The position numbers and the translations under genes were made by a program. DNA of 64,000 nucleotides from Loktanella sp. (GTDB taxonomy: Bacteria; Pseudomonadota; Alphaproteobacteria; Rhodobacterales; Rhodobacteraceae). The notes beneath the pieces were generated by a model. The model searched no databases, was not told the origin of the DNA, and worked only from the letters and a program-made list of their open reading frames with translations. The stretch is taken from NCBI GenBank assembly GCA_017390475.1, contig JAFPBO010000031.1:124001-188000 (forward strand), written 5' to 3'. How positions within the stretch are numbered: the first letter of the stretch is position 1; each line of letters begins with the position of its first letter. Positions 15,795 through 25,798 of this stretch are shown here, in pieces.

Positions 15795-17877
15795 TCTTTG
15801 ACCCTGCAGTGATTTGCCCGATGATTGCGGCGCGGTAACCTGCCGTTCCAAGTTCGGACAGCAGCTTATCCGCACTATCCGCAGCTACCGCCGCCAGCAA
15901 TCCGCCCGCCGTCTGCGGATCATAGGCCAGATCAGGCACGATGCCGTCAATACGTCCTGCCCCAGCCTGATTATCGGCAAAAAGGCTCGACCTGATCCCA
16001 TGTGCTGACAGGTCGGCAGCCCCTTGCATCAAGGGCACCTCTGCCCAGTCAAGCACAGCGCCGGTGCCGGATGCATCACATATCCCCCGCAAATGTCCCA
16101 ACAGGCCAAAGCCGGTCACATCTGTCATCGCATGGGCGGCGTGCAAAATCTGCGCGGCCTCGCCCTGCGGCTGGGTCATCAGATCCAGGCAGGCCACCAC
16201 ATCTGCCCCGCGCGCCTGCCCGGCCATTTCAGCGGCCATTATCGTGCCGCTGCCGATGGGTTTGGTCAGGATCAGTGCATCGCCCGCCTGCGCAGCGGCC
16301 AGCGTGATGGGCCGGTCCACCCGCCCGGTCAGGGTAAAACCGATGGTCAGTTCATCCCCGAGCGAGCTATGCCCGCCAACGATCCGCGCACCGGCCCGTG
16401 CCATGACTGTGGTTGCGGCGGTCATGATTTCGGCCATTGTCCGTTGCTGTAAATCGGCGCTCATCCTTGGCAGGATGATGCTGGTGGTGACAGCCTGCGG
16501 TTTGGCCCCCATCGCCCAGATATCCCCCAAGGCGTGTATTGCAGCGATCCGGGTCATCATCACTGGATCGGCAGTCAGCGCGCGCAGATGGTCAGTGCTG
16601 ATCACCTGCCCCGGCTGCACTATCGCCGCATCATCGCCAAAGGCATCACCAAGCACCTGTTGCAAGGCGCTGCGCCCAACCTTGGCCCCGCAGCCGCCGC
16701 ACATGGGTTTGTCGCCCAGCGCCTCGCGCAGGCCAATGGCGGCTGTTGCGGGTAGATCGGGCCGTTTCATCACAGGCAGCTTGTCGAATTGCGTCATGAA
16801 CTTGCTGTCAATCCGGTTCTTCAGCCGCCACAGTATTGCGCCCTGCCATGTCGTGCCGAATTTTTCCGCCAGAGCGTATTTCCCACCCAAAGAGATTAGC
16901 TTGAGGTAATCGCGCTGCGGCGTATAGCGGCGCATTGCGCCACCCGACAAAACCGCACGCAGATTGTCATAAAGCACCGGTGCTTGCCGCACAGCATAGA
17001 CGCCAGCCTTGGGGCGGGGTGACGCCGACATATGGGCACAATCACCCACGGCAAAGATCACCGGATCGTTGGTTTGCAACTGCGCATTCACCACGATGAA
17101 ACCGTCACGCAGGGCCAGCCCGGTTTCCGCAATCCAGTCATGCGGCTTGGCTCCGGCCGCCCCGGTGGTGAAATCGCTTTGGATAAGACGCCCATCTTTC
17201 AGCAACACGCCTTCGGGAAAGATCTGGATAACTTCTGCATTCTCGACAATCTCGATCCCATAGGCGGTCAGGGCTGCCACCATCCTTTGCCGCGCTTTAT
17301 AGCCAAGTGCGGCCAAGGCCCGCCCGCGGTCGATCAGATGCAGTTTTGGCGCGATGTCCCGCAAGGCATGGGCCATCGCAAGGGCGAGTTCCGCCCCGGC
17401 AACCCCGCCGCCGATGATGGCGATCTGCGGAGATTTTGCTTTCGCGCGATAATGGTCCCATGCGCGAGCATAGACCCCCAAAGGCTTGGCCGGGACACCA
17501 TGCGCCGCAAAACCCGGCAGGTCCGGCATGTCAGAGGTGATCCCCACATCGATTGCCAGCGCATCATATCCGATCGGCGGACGCCCCGGCACAGTGACTA
17601 TCCGCGCGTCACGATCAATCACCGTAGCCGCACCGTTGATGAACCGCGCCCCCGCAAAGCGCGCCAGTTTCACCAAATCAATGTCCAGATCATCGCGGCT
17701 GTAATGCCCGGCCACGAACCCCGGCAACATGCCGGAATAGGCCGCTGTCGGGCCGGGGTTGATCAATGTCACCCGGACCCCCGCCAACGGCTGCATCCCC
17801 CATTTGTGCAGCACCAAAGCATGGGTATGGCCACCACCGATCAGCACAAGGTCGCGGGTCAGGGGGAATTTATCCAT
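15781..17877 (-). CDS. selD: FAD oxidoreductase-selenophosphate synthase fusion
   Basis: A 698-residue two-domain protein. Residues 1-370 form an FAD/NAD(P)-binding oxidoreductase of the NADH dehydrogenase-like class (VLIGGGHTHALVL, IIGGGVAGAELALA, and FAVGDCAHM near 280). Residues 385-698 form SelD (MCGGCGAKVGRSALQQVLG, then STDHLRAL and GGHSSLGDELTIGFTLTG), which makes selenophosphate from selenide and ATP. The fusion is known in alphaproteobacteria and some other lineages; the flavoprotein half may deliver reduced selenium. It overlaps the 3' end of mnmH tail to tail. The start at ATG 17877 gives the full dinucleotide fold. Confidence 0.95.
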   Translation of the reverse strand: MDKFPLTRDLVLIGGGHTHALVLHKWGMQPLAGVRVTLINPGPTAAYSGMLPGFVAGHYSRDDLDIDLVKLARFAGARFINGAATVIDRDARIVTVPGRPPIGYDALAIDVGITSDMPDLPGFAAHGVPAKPLGVYARAWDHYRAKAKSPQIAIIGGGVAGAELALAMAHALRDIAPKLHLIDRGRALAALGYKARQRMVAALTAYGIEIVENAEVIQIFPEGVLLKDGRLIQSDFTTGAAGAKPHDWIAETGLALRDGFIVVNAQLQTNDPVIFAVGDCAHMSASPRPKAGVYAVRQAPVLYDNLRAVLSGGAMRRYTPQRDYLKLISLGGKYALAEKFGTTWQGAILWRLKNRIDSKFMTQFDKLPVMKRPDLPATAAIGLREALGDKPMCGGCGAKVGRSALQQVLGDAFGDDAAIVQPGQVISTDHLRALTADPVMMTRIAAIHALGDIWAMGAKPQAVTTSIILPRMSADLQQRTMAEIMTAATTVMARAGARIVGGHSSLGDELTIGFTLTGRVDRPITLAAAQAGDALILTKPIGSGTIMAAEMAGQARGADVVACLDLMTQPQGEAAQILHAAHAMTDVTGFGLLGHLRGICDASGTGAVLDWAEVPLMQGAADLSAHGIRSSLFADNQAGAGRIDGIVPDLAYDPQTAGGLLAAVAADSADKLLSELGTAGYRAAIIGQITAGSKIRCR

Positions 17878-17901
17878 GCGCTTTTCCCAAAATCCGGCAC
17901 A

Positions 17902-18459
17902 TCATGGCGACAGCCATTGTCCGGCCCAGTCATCGCTGCGGACATAGGCGGCGCGCCGGTGCTTTTCGCCCAGATGGACAAGATCGATCCGCATCACCTC
18001 ACACAGCAGCACCGCAAATGTCGCCGGGTCCGGCGCTTTGACATAGCCAAGTGCGTCGAGGATCGGCACGCCGGGAGGCGGGGTGACGCCATAGCTTTCC
18101 CGCGCGTGGTCAGGGATTTTGTCCCAAAGATCGCGGACCGACGCGCCGCTGGCGATAGTGACCTCGGCCTGCAGCCGGATCTGCAAGGCCGCCTCTGCAT
18201 CCCAGACATGCAGCGCGATGCGTGGGTTACTTTGTAAACTGGCCAGCTTGGTTGAATACAGGTCGGTATGCAGCATCACGACACCCGCCGCCGGATCAGC
18301 CGACCGCAGCACCATGGTCCGCGCCTCTGGCCACCCATCGGGGCTGACCGTCGCGACGGTCGGCAAACGGCAGGGATGCGACGCATCGCGCACGCCCTTG
18401 CCCAGCAGATCCCATGCCTGCGCATGCAGGCCTTGCAATGTTGCAAACCAGTCACTCAT
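17902..18459 (-). CDS. Pyridoxamine 5'-phosphate oxidase-family FMN-binding protein
   Basis: A 185-residue protein of the split-barrel flavin-binding family (TVATVSPDGWPEARTMVLR, then STKLASLQSNPRIALHVWD). True PdxH is longer and has additional C-terminal substrate residues not obvious here, so a general flavin-dependent oxidoreductase or heme-utilisation role is as likely. It is the last gene of the ABC-exporter operon, overlapping the AttH-like gene by eight bases. Confidence 0.8.
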   Translation of the reverse strand: MSDWFATLQGLHAQAWDLLGKGVRDASHPCRLPTVATVSPDGWPEARTMVLRSADPAAGVVMLHTDLYSTKLASLQSNPRIALHVWDAEAALQIRLQAEVTIASGASVRDLWDKIPDHARESYGVTPPPGVPILDALGYVKAPDPATFAVLLCEVMRIDLVHLGEKHRRAAYVRSDDWAGQWLSP

Positions 18460-19477
18460 AGCCTGTCATCTCCAGATAGCCGCGCCCCTGATGGCTGCCG
18501 GCAAAGGTCACCGGCCCTTCCCAATAGGGCACGCTGGTGGCCATCCACGCATCATCATTGATCGCTGCGACCGTCACATCGACCCCGCGATCAGGCAAGG
18601 TCAATTGCCAGCGCACCGGCACATCCGCGTCGTTCAGGCCCAAGGGTTCGACCTGCAACGCGCCGTCAGGGTAAGGTGTCGTTTCACCCTCCGCCGTGAT
18701 CCATGTGGCCGAGGTGTAATTCATCCCGTCCGTCTGTTGCAGCCGGAACCCCATCAGTTTCGCCCCATCGTCAAACGACAGCGAGAACCAATCCCAGCCG
18801 GTCTGGTTTTCCGCGAGAGGCTGCGACGACCATTCACGGTCAAGCCATGCTGACCCGGTCACCGCGATATCACCGTCCGGCAGTTGCAGAATGCCAGAAA
18901 TGTCAAAGAACGGCTGCGAATAATAGTAAGATGCCTGCCCCGCTGCCGACTTCACCGAATAGCCATCCTGCCCGTGAAAAACCAACGGGCCGTTGGCGGT
19001 CAGGTCCATCTGATAGCCGAAATCGGCGCCGCTCGCGCGCATCTGCATATCCTGCCAATCCCCTTCCAATGCCCAATCATCAATCCATGCGATAAAGGGA
19101 TCAGCCGTCACACCCGCCTGCCCGATCCCACCGCGCGCGAGGCGTTCGGCGACGAAATGGTTCGTTTCAGTCGTCACGGCGGCGTGGCCCATCCAAAGCT
19201 GCGGGCTTTGCCAGCCTTCAACATCATAAGGCGCAAGGGCGGATCGGAACAGGGTCCATTGAAGGCCGTAGGGCGTGCCCTCCGCATCTTCCAGATTGGC
19301 GGTCAGGTACCACCACTCGATGCGGTAATCCGGGTGTGGCCCGTGATCCGCAGGAAAATCGAACACCGGGTCTGGAGCGGGGGTTGAGAAACCATCGACA
19401 TCGGTGCCGAGGCCGGCAAAACCCTGCGCACTCGCCGTGACGGGCAGCAGGCAAAGGATCAGCGCTTTAGCGTTCAT
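18452..19477 (-). CDS. AttH/CrtC-like lipocalin-type exported protein
   Basis: About 341 residues with a signal peptide (ALILCLLPVTASAQG). It has the family start PHPDYRIEWWYLTANLE and the LDREWSSQPLAENQTGWDWF block found in AttH and carotenoid 1,2-hydratase-like proteins. These are periplasmic two-lipocalin-fold proteins found with AttEFG-type ABC transporters. ATG 19477 was chosen because it has AAGG upstream and overlaps the permease stop. No carotenoid genes are nearby, so hydratase activity is not claimed; the substrate is probably hydrophobic. Confidence 0.85.
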   Translation of the reverse strand: MNAKALILCLLPVTASAQGFAGLGTDVDGFSTPAPDPVFDFPADHGPHPDYRIEWWYLTANLEDAEGTPYGLQWTLFRSALAPYDVEGWQSPQLWMGHAAVTTETNHFVAERLARGGIGQAGVTADPFIAWIDDWALEGDWQDMQMRASGADFGYQMDLTANGPLVFHGQDGYSVKSAAGQASYYYSQPFFDISGILQLPDGDIAVTGSAWLDREWSSQPLAENQTGWDWFSLSFDDGAKLMGFRLQQTDGMNYTSATWITAEGETTPYPDGALQVEPLGLNDADVPVRWQLTLPDRGVDVTVAAINDDAWMATSVPYWEGPVTFAGSHQGRGYLEMTGYE

Positions 19478-21848
19478 TGGCAAATACCTTCAACAGATCG
19501 CCGGGCGGGGTGCGGGCCAGCCGCCAAGCGGGCCAGCCAGCGGCGAGCACGGCAGCAAGCAGGGCAAAGCCGCCAAGGCGCGCGTAGTCCAGCGGAAACA
19601 GATACATCGGCAGCCGCCAACCGAAGGCGGCGACATTGACGACCGCCAGCAGGACCCATGCCAGCGCGAGGCCTAGTGGCAAGGCCAACACGGCGGTCAG
19701 GACCGCCAGCATCACCGCGCGCAGCAATTCCAGCCGCCCGAGTTTCGCCCGCGTCATCCCCATCGCCCAGGCCGGGGCGAGTTGCGGCAGGCGCATCGCG
19801 GCCAAGGTCAGCAGGCTCATCAGAATGGCGAAACCGGCAACGGCGAGGGTCAGGATGTTAAGCGCCGTCGTGACGGTAAAGGTGCGCTCGAATATCGCAA
19901 GCGACACGGCCTTGATCCCGGCCTGATCAATCGTCTGGCCGGGGCCGATGCCGGTCGCCCCGGTCAGATCAGCGACAAAATCGCTGACATCGCCTGACAC
20001 ACGCAGGCCGAACTGGCGGGCTGTGACCTGCGGGAACTCGGCGGCAAAAGCAGCCTCCGCCAGCACGACCTGCCCGATGGGGTTGCCATAATCGCCATAA
20101 ACCCCAGCCACAGGCAAGGTCAGCGCGCCCACCTGCACCATATCACCCAACGACAGATCACCCCTGCGGGCCAGCTGTTCATTGATCACCACCGCCTGCC
20201 CGGCAAAGGTGGCATCCCACGCGCCGGGCGTGCTTTGCAGGAATTGCCAATTGTCGCGATAGGTGGCGTGGTCGCGGGTGCCGAAAACCTCGGTCGGTTG
20301 ACCGGCAACCTGAATGTCAGCGGACTGGATCGGCAGGACCCCAATATCCCGCGTCGCGGCATAGGTAATCAACGCATCGGTCTGGGTGGCGTTCTCGGTC
20401 GTGACATAAAGTTCGGACGCGAGCCTTTGGTCCAGAAATCCGGTAAAGGTCAGCCGGAAGCTCGACACCATCGTTGAGACGCCGATATTGGCCGCAATCG
20501 CCAGCATCAGCGCCATCAGCGCCAGCGACAGACCCGGCAATTGCTGGCGGCTGTCAGCCCAGAACCATTGCGCGGTCACGCTTTTGGCACGGGCAGATGC
20601 GGCGGCAAGCACGGCATTCAACACCGGCGGCAGTGCAAAGGCCGCCCCCACCAGCAAGGCACCGAGCATGGCAAACCCGGAGACCAGCCCGTCAGCGGTG
20701 AAGGCCAGCATTGCCGACAGGCTCAGCAACGTCAGCGCGACTATCAACTGCCAACGTGCCCTGCGCCCCGCCGCCATCGCCAAGGCGCGGGGTTGGGCGG
20801 CAGCCAGCAGCGGCATTTTTGCGATGGACCACAAGGCCGATCCGCCCGCGATCAAGGTCCCGGCAAGGGCGATCCCCAGCCCCGATAACCACCAGATCGG
20901 GCGCAATTGCAGGTTGCCGGACACATCTGCGCCGTAAAGCCCGCGCAAGGTGGCGGCGACATCGGGCAACAGTAGTGCGGCAATGGCATAGCCCAAGGCG
21001 ACGCCGATCATGCCCGCGATCAGCGCGAAGACCAACAATTCCGCCAGCATTAGCCCGATCAAATGGCGCAGGGGCAGACCCAAGGCGCGCAGGGTGCGGA
21101 CCATGCCGCGCCGCTGTTCAAACGCCAGACCGATGGCCCCATGGACGATGAAAATGCCCACCGCAAAGGACAGCAGGCCAAAGGCGGTCAGGTTGAGGTG
21201 GAAACTATCGGTCAGCCCCGCGATATCGGTGCCGCCTTGCGCAGCTTGCAGCGTCAGGTCGGGGGCGACCTGTGCCAGTGCGGGCAGATTGCCGGGCTGA
21301 TCCGGCAAGACCAGCAGGCTGTCGATCAGCCCCGCCTGCCCCAGCAAATCTTGCGCCGTGCCGATATCGGTCACCGCCGTGCCATCTGCGAGATCATCAG
21401 CGATCAGCACCTCGACCCCGTCCAACCGTGGTGCAGTCGCGGCATTCGCGAACACCTGCACACCGCCCATCAGGAAAGCGCCGATATCCATGTCACCGCC
21501 CAAACTGACCGGCCCCATCCCGCCCGGTGCGGTCAGCGCATCAAGGCCGACCAGCCGCACACCTTCCAGATCACCCGTCACCATCGGGCTGACCTGCCAC
21601 CCGGCGCGGCGCAAAGAGACGTAGATGTCCTGCGCGAAAGGCCCGCCGTCGCGGCTGACCAGCCGGTCATAGCGCCCTTCGTCGATACTGTTGGCAGCGG
21701 CGTCATAGCTGGCCCTTGCCTCGGCATTGATCGCCTGCACCCCGGACCACAGGCCGGTGGCAAGCGCCAGCCCCGCCAGCAGCGTGAACAATTGAAGCGG
21801 GTTGCGCCCCCAATGCGACAGCAATGCACGAAAGGCGGCAGCCGTCAT
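19467..21848 (-). CDS. ABC transporter permease, FtsX/MacB type
   Basis: A 793-residue membrane protein with an N-terminal transmembrane segment (NPLQLFTLLAGLALATGLWS), a large periplasmic domain, and two FtsX-like transmembrane blocks at about 220-480 and 660-785. Length and layout suggest a fused AttF-AttG-type permease that extracts lipids or lipophilic molecules from the inner membrane. It overlaps the ATPase gene upstream and the AttH-like gene downstream, forming one coupled operon. Confidence 0.9.
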   Translation of the reverse strand: MTAAAFRALLSHWGRNPLQLFTLLAGLALATGLWSGVQAINAEARASYDAAANSIDEGRYDRLVSRDGGPFAQDIYVSLRRAGWQVSPMVTGDLEGVRLVGLDALTAPGGMGPVSLGGDMDIGAFLMGGVQVFANAATAPRLDGVEVLIADDLADGTAVTDIGTAQDLLGQAGLIDSLLVLPDQPGNLPALAQVAPDLTLQAAQGGTDIAGLTDSFHLNLTAFGLLSFAVGIFIVHGAIGLAFEQRRGMVRTLRALGLPLRHLIGLMLAELLVFALIAGMIGVALGYAIAALLLPDVAATLRGLYGADVSGNLQLRPIWWLSGLGIALAGTLIAGGSALWSIAKMPLLAAAQPRALAMAAGRRARWQLIVALTLLSLSAMLAFTADGLVSGFAMLGALLVGAAFALPPVLNAVLAAASARAKSVTAQWFWADSRQQLPGLSLALMALMLAIAANIGVSTMVSSFRLTFTGFLDQRLASELYVTTENATQTDALITYAATRDIGVLPIQSADIQVAGQPTEVFGTRDHATYRDNWQFLQSTPGAWDATFAGQAVVINEQLARRGDLSLGDMVQVGALTLPVAGVYGDYGNPIGQVVLAEAAFAAEFPQVTARQFGLRVSGDVSDFVADLTGATGIGPGQTIDQAGIKAVSLAIFERTFTVTTALNILTLAVAGFAILMSLLTLAAMRLPQLAPAWAMGMTRAKLGRLELLRAVMLAVLTAVLALPLGLALAWVLLAVVNVAAFGWRLPMYLFPLDYARLGGFALLAAVLAAGWPAWRLARTPPGDLLKVFANER

Positions 21849-22504
21849 GCCACCTGACCCGCACGCAGATGCAACCGGCGTTGCAGCCGCCCCGCCAGGG
21901 TTTGCGAATGGGTGACCATGAGCAAGCCTGCAGCTGTTTCACCTACCAGTTCCAGCATCATATCCATGACGGTCGCGGCGGTGCCTTCGTCAAGGTTACC
22001 AGTCGGTTCATCAGCGAGAACCAAGGCAGGACGCGGTGCAAGCGTGCGCGCAATCGCGACGCGTTGCTGCTGGCCGCCGGACAGCTGTTCTGGATATTTG
22101 CGAAGCTGATCCGTCAGCCCCATCCTTTCCGCCAATGCAGCGCACCAATCCGCATCATAGCGCCCGGCAAGACGCGCCTGAAACGCGATGTTATCAGCGA
22201 TTTTCAGGCTGGGGATCAGATTGAACTGTTGAAAGACAACGCCGACCGTGCCGCGCCGCAAGGCCGCGCGGCCAGCGTCATCCATCTGGGTGATATCCTG
22301 ATCCTGCAAGATAATCCGGCCCGCATCGGCGTTATCCAGCCCGCCGATCAGGTGCAGCAAAGTGCTTTTGCCACTGCCCGATTCGCCGGTCAGGGCAAGG
22401 CTTTCGCCCGCGTCCAGCGTCAGGCTGACACCGCGCAGCACCGCGAAGGGGCCATCGGCGGTCGCATAGGCCTTGGTCAGGGTATCGACGGTAAGCAATG
22501 TCAT
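21845..22504 (-). CDS. ABC transporter ATP-binding protein, LolD/MacB family
   Basis: A 219-residue ATPase: Walker A ALTGESGSGKSTLL, Q-loop QFNLIPSLK, signature LSGGQQQRVAIAR, Walker B ALVLADEP. It is the first gene of the exporter operon (ATPase, permease, AttH-like protein, flavin-binding protein), all overlapping by a few bases. It is divergently placed from the thiolase gene, with 129 bp between them holding both promoters. Confidence 0.93.
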   Translation of the reverse strand: MTLLTVDTLTKAYATADGPFAVLRGVSLTLDAGESLALTGESGSGKSTLLHLIGGLDNADAGRIILQDQDITQMDDAGRAALRRGTVGVVFQQFNLIPSLKIADNIAFQARLAGRYDADWCAALAERMGLTDQLRKYPEQLSGGQQQRVAIARTLAPRPALVLADEPTGNLDEGTAATVMDMMLELVGETAAGLLMVTHSQTLAGRLQRRLHLRAGQVA

Positions 22505-22633
22505 GCTCCGGACCTAACACGCAAAGGGGCAAAAGAAACGTCCGGCCTTGCGATTTCCCCCGTGCCGCGACGTTGTGGCTTTTGCCAGGGGTCCGATCCG
22601 CTATGGTCGATCCAAACCCAAGGGAGGAGCACC

Positions 22634-23809
22634 ATGACCGACATCGTTATTCTGGGCGGCGCACGCACCGCCATCGGCACTTTTGGAGGCGCGCTGGCGG
22701 GGACCACGCCGATTGAACTGGGGACTTTGGTGGCCAAGGCGGCGCTGGAACGGTCGGGCGTTACGGGCACACAGATCGGCCATGTCGCCTTTGGCCATGT
22801 GATCAACACCGAACCCAAGGATATGTATGTCAGCCGCGTCGCCGCGATGCAGGCGGGTGTGCCCGATTCTGTGCCAGCGATGAACGTTAACCGCCTTTGC
22901 GGGTCGGGGGTGCAGGCGATCATCTCGGTCGCGCAATCGCTGATGCTGGGGGACGCCAATTTCGGCCTTGCGGGCGGGTCCGAGAATATGAGCCGGTCGC
23001 CCTATATCATCACCGATCAGCGTTGGGGGGCCAAGATGGGTGATATCCGCACGCAGGATATGATGCTGGGCGCGCTGAATTGTCCCTTTGGCACGGGCCA
23101 TATGGGGATCACGGCAGAGAATGTGGCGGGCGAACATCACGTGACGCGCGCCGAACAGGATGCCTTCGCGCTGCAAAGCCAACAACGAGCAGCGGCGGCG
23201 ATTGCCGCGGGTTATTTCGACAGTCAGATCACGCCGGTGCAGGTCCGCGTCAAGCGCGACATGGTGGATTTCATCCGCGACGAACATCCTAAAGCAACCA
23301 CGGCAGAAGCGCTCGCCAGCTTGCGCCCGGTGTTTCAGAGAGACGGGTCAGTGACGGCGGGTAATGCATCCGGTCTGAATGACGGGGCTGCAGCTATCGT
23401 GCTGGCCCGCGCCGATGCCGCAGAGGCTGCCGGGCTGACGCCACGGTTTCGCATCCTGGGCTATGCCCATGCCGGGGTGCGGCCAGAGGTGATGGGCATC
23501 GGCCCGGTCCCTGCCGTGCGGGCGCTGCTGGAAAAGACCGGGCTGACGGCCGCTGATTTCGACGTCATCGAATCGAATGAGGCTTTCGCGGCGCAGGCGC
23601 TGGCGGTCAGCAAGGAACTCGGGCTGGACCCGGCGAAGGTGAACCCGAATGGCGGGGCGATTGCGCTGGGTCATCCGGTGGGCGCGACGGGGGCGATCAT
23701 CACAGTGAAGGCGATGTATGAACTGGAACGCACCGGCGGCAAGCGCGCATTGATCACGATGTGTATCGGCGGCGGTCAGGGCATCGCGCTGGCGATCGAG
23801 CGGATTTAG
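22634..23809 (+). CDS. Acetyl-CoA acetyltransferase (thiolase)
   Basis: A 391-residue thiolase that condenses two acetyl-CoA to acetoacetyl-CoA, or the reverse. The nucleophilic Cys is in [12 protein letters not shown], the catalytic His in [15 protein letters not shown], and the C-terminal Cys in [11 protein letters not shown] strong ribosome binding site (GGGAGGAG) precedes ATG 22634. It stands alone, without phaB or fatty-acid oxidation partners, so biosynthetic or degradative use is open. Its end overlaps the convergent yaaA gene by four bases. Confidence 0.95.
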   Translation: MTDIVILGGARTAIGTFGGALAGTTPIELGTLVAKAALERSGVTGTQIGHVAFGHVINTEPKDMYVSRVAAMQAGVPDSVPAMNVNRLCGSGVQAIISVAQSLMLGDANFGLAGGSENMSRSPYIITDQRWGAKMGDIRTQDMMLGALNCPFGTGHMGITAENVAGEHHVTRAEQDAFALQSQQRAAAAIAAGYFDSQITPVQVRVKRDMVDFIRDEHPKATTAEALASLRPVFQRDGSVTAGNASGLNDGAAAIVLARADAAEAAGLTPRFRILGYAHAGVRPEVMGIGPVPAVRALLEKTGLTAADFDVIESNEAFAAQALAVSKELGLDPAKVNPNGGAIALGHPVGATGAIITVKAMYELERTGGKRALITMCIGGGQGIALAIERI

Positions 23810-24576
23810 CTGGGATAGTCACGGGCAAACACCCAAGTTTGCTCGCTGGAAATATCGGGATCGTAGGCATAGCCGCCGCTGGTGAAATCCTTGATCTGAT
23901 CCGGATGCGTCAGGCGGTTTTCGATGATGAACCGCGCCATGGCACCCCGCGCCCGTTTCGCGAAGAAGCTAACGATGCGGGGTCTGTCGTCCTTCACCTC
24001 CATGAAACTCGGCGTAATGACCCGCAGCTTCAGCGCCTTGCGGTCCACTGCGCCGAAATATTCCTGACTGGCGCAATTGATCAGCGTATCGGTGCCAACC
24101 TGATCAGCACGCGCATTCAGCGCCTTTGCAATCGTGTCGCCCCAGTAATCATACAAAGACCCACCGCGTCGCGTTTTCAGCTTGCTCCCCATTTCAAGCC
24201 GATAGGGCTGGATCGCATCGAGCGGGCGCAGCAACCCGTAAAGCCCCGACAGAATGCCCAGATGGTCCTGCGCCCATGACAGATCATCTTCGGACAGGGT
24301 CTTCGCCTCCAGGCCCTGATAGGTGTCACCGTTGAAGGCGAGGGCGGCGGGTTTCACCGCATCGGCGGCAGGTTCGGCAGCAAAGGCTTTGAACCGGTCA
24401 CGGTTCAGCCGGGCCAGATCATCAGAGATTGACATCAGATCTTTCAACTGTGCCAGCGTCAGGTTGCGTGCGGTCTTTGCCAGCCGCACCGCATCATTCT
24501 GATAAGAGGGCCGGGTCGCCCGCACCTGAACTGGGTCCATATCAAGCGATTTGGCGGGGGAAATCACAACGAGCAT
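23806..24576 (-). CDS. yaaA: Peroxide stress protein YaaA
   Basis: A 256-residue YaaA (DUF328) protein with the family start MLVVISPAKSLD, the FNGDTYQGL segment, and GLLRPLDAIQPYRLEMG. In E. coli it lowers free intracellular iron during peroxide stress and binds DNA. ATG 24576 matches the family start; an ATG two codons upstream is possible. It converges on the thiolase gene. Confidence 0.95.
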   Translation of the reverse strand: MLVVISPAKSLDMDPVQVRATRPSYQNDAVRLAKTARNLTLAQLKDLMSISDDLARLNRDRFKAFAAEPAADAVKPAALAFNGDTYQGLEAKTLSEDDLSWAQDHLGILSGLYGLLRPLDAIQPYRLEMGSKLKTRRGGSLYDYWGDTIAKALNARADQVGTDTLINCASQEYFGAVDRKALKLRVITPSFMEVKDDRPRIVSFFAKRARGAMARFIIENRLTHPDQIKDFTSGGYAYDPDISSEQTWVFARDYPS

Positions 24577-24628
24577 CGGCACATCCTTTTCGGCTTTGCG
24601 CAGGATGTAACACGCAGCACGGAGATGA

Positions 24629-24645
24629 CCAGACCCTAGGTCTGG
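24629..24645 (-). terminator. Hairpin downstream of hspQ
   Basis: CCAGACC-CTA-GGTCTGG, a seven-base-pair stem directly after the hspQ stop. There is no clear T-run, so it is a weak terminator or RNA-stabilising hairpin. Confidence 0.4.
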
Positions 24646-24647
24646 CG

Positions 24648-24974
24648 TCAGTTTAACTGCACCTGAAGGGGATAGTGCCCATCTTCGAACGGACCGAACA
24701 ATTCGTCCAGATCCGGGTGATCCACCGGTTCACCGGATTGATCGGCGACCAGATTCTGTTCGGACACATAGGCCACGTAAAAGCTTTGCTCGTTCTCTGC
24801 CAGCAGGTGGTAATAGGGCTGGTTTTTCATCGGACGGCTGTCTTCTGGAATGGCATTGTACCATTCATCGGTGTTGGAAAACATCGCATCGACGTCAAAG
24901 ATAACGCCGCGAAACGGGTGTTTGCGGTGACGGACGATCTGCCCTAGATGGTATTTTGCGCAGCCTTTAAGCAT
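24648..24974 (-). CDS. hspQ: Heat shock protein HspQ
   Basis: About 108 residues, with the HspQ/YccV hemimethylated DNA-binding fold: KYHLGQIVRHRKHPFRGVIF, the central PYYHLLAE, and SEQNLV near the end. In enterobacteria HspQ stimulates Lon proteolysis and influences DnaA levels. The start at 24974 (MLKGCAKYHLG) is preferred over an ATG three codons upstream. It is a monocistronic gene. Confidence 0.93.
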   Translation of the reverse strand: MLKGCAKYHLGQIVRHRKHPFRGVIFDVDAMFSNTDEWYNAIPEDSRPMKNQPYYHLLAENEQSFYVAYVSEQNLVADQSGEPVDHPDLDELFGPFEDGHYPLQVQLN

Positions 24975-25182
24975 GTTTGCCAACCTTTCAAACCATTATA
25001 GGGCCTTTCGCGTCGGAAAGTCCACGCTTCACCTTGCGCCCGGGGCGTACAAAACTGCAGTGCCTGCACTGCTCGGATTACCGCTGATTGGGGGATTTGT
25101 GATCAGATCGGTCCGGGTTTGCCATTTCCAGCCGGGCGAAAACACGCTAGGGTGTAAAAAAACAAAATATGGCGACGGGCGA

Positions 25183-25770
25183 ATGAGCAGATATCTCCGC
25201 GCACTGGCACTCTTGGTGTTCCTCGGCAGCTGCGGCGGCGGCGGGAACTTCTCGGCGCCGCGCAACCTCAATGACGCGTGCAGTATTGCAAGCGAAAGAC
25301 CGCATTACTTCCGCGCCTTCCAGGCAGCAGAACGCAAATATGGCGTACCTGTGCCGACAATGATGGCGATGATGTATCAGGAAAGTAAATTCATCGGGGA
25401 TATCCGGCCGCCGCATACCTATGCGCTGGGCATTATCCCGATTGGCCGACAATCCTCGGCGTTGGGATATAGTCAGGCGCTGGACGGCACCTGGCGCGAA
25501 TATCAGCAAGAGGGTGCGGGCAACCGCGTTCGGCGCGACAATATCAACCACGCAACCGATTTCATGGGCTGGTATATGACCAAAACCGTAGCCGAAACCG
25601 GTGTGCCGTTGAATGATACCCGCAATCAATATCTGGCCTATCACGACGGTCGGCAAGGCTATCTGCGCGGCACCTGGCGGTCAAAAGCATGGCTGATCCG
25701 CATCGCAGGCGAGGTCGAATCACGCGCAGTGATGTATGATTCACAATTGCGGGCCTGCCGCCGCCGCTGA
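25183..25770 (+). CDS. Lytic transglycosylase-like lipoprotein
   Basis: A 195-residue protein with a lipoprotein signal (LALLVFLGSCGGGG, lipobox Cys about 18) and an SLT-like domain. The catalytic Glu is in MMAMMYQESKFIGD, followed by ALGYSQALDGTW and the Tyr-rich YLAYHDGRQGYLRG. It should cleave peptidoglycan at the outer membrane. The start at 25183 is chosen for the complete signal peptide and the GACGGGC upstream; the frame is open further upstream but without a credible start. Confidence 0.88.
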   Translation: MSRYLRALALLVFLGSCGGGGNFSAPRNLNDACSIASERPHYFRAFQAAERKYGVPVPTMMAMMYQESKFIGDIRPPHTYALGIIPIGRQSSALGYSQALDGTWREYQQEGAGNRVRRDNINHATDFMGWYMTKTVAETGVPLNDTRNQYLAYHDGRQGYLRGTWRSKAWLIRIAGEVESRAVMYDSQLRACRRR

Positions 25771-25798
25771 CCCGCCGACATAAACACGAGAGCGAATG

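Noticed and set aside
17032-18237. 401-codon plus-strand frame opposite selD and the flavin-binding gene
   Set aside because: Shadow of strongly supported minus-strand genes; its composition is unlike a folded protein.
21824-23809. Long plus-strand frame starting opposite the ABC exporter genes
   Set aside because: Only the part from 22634 is real (thiolase); the upstream 270 codons are the shadow of the ABC transporter genes.
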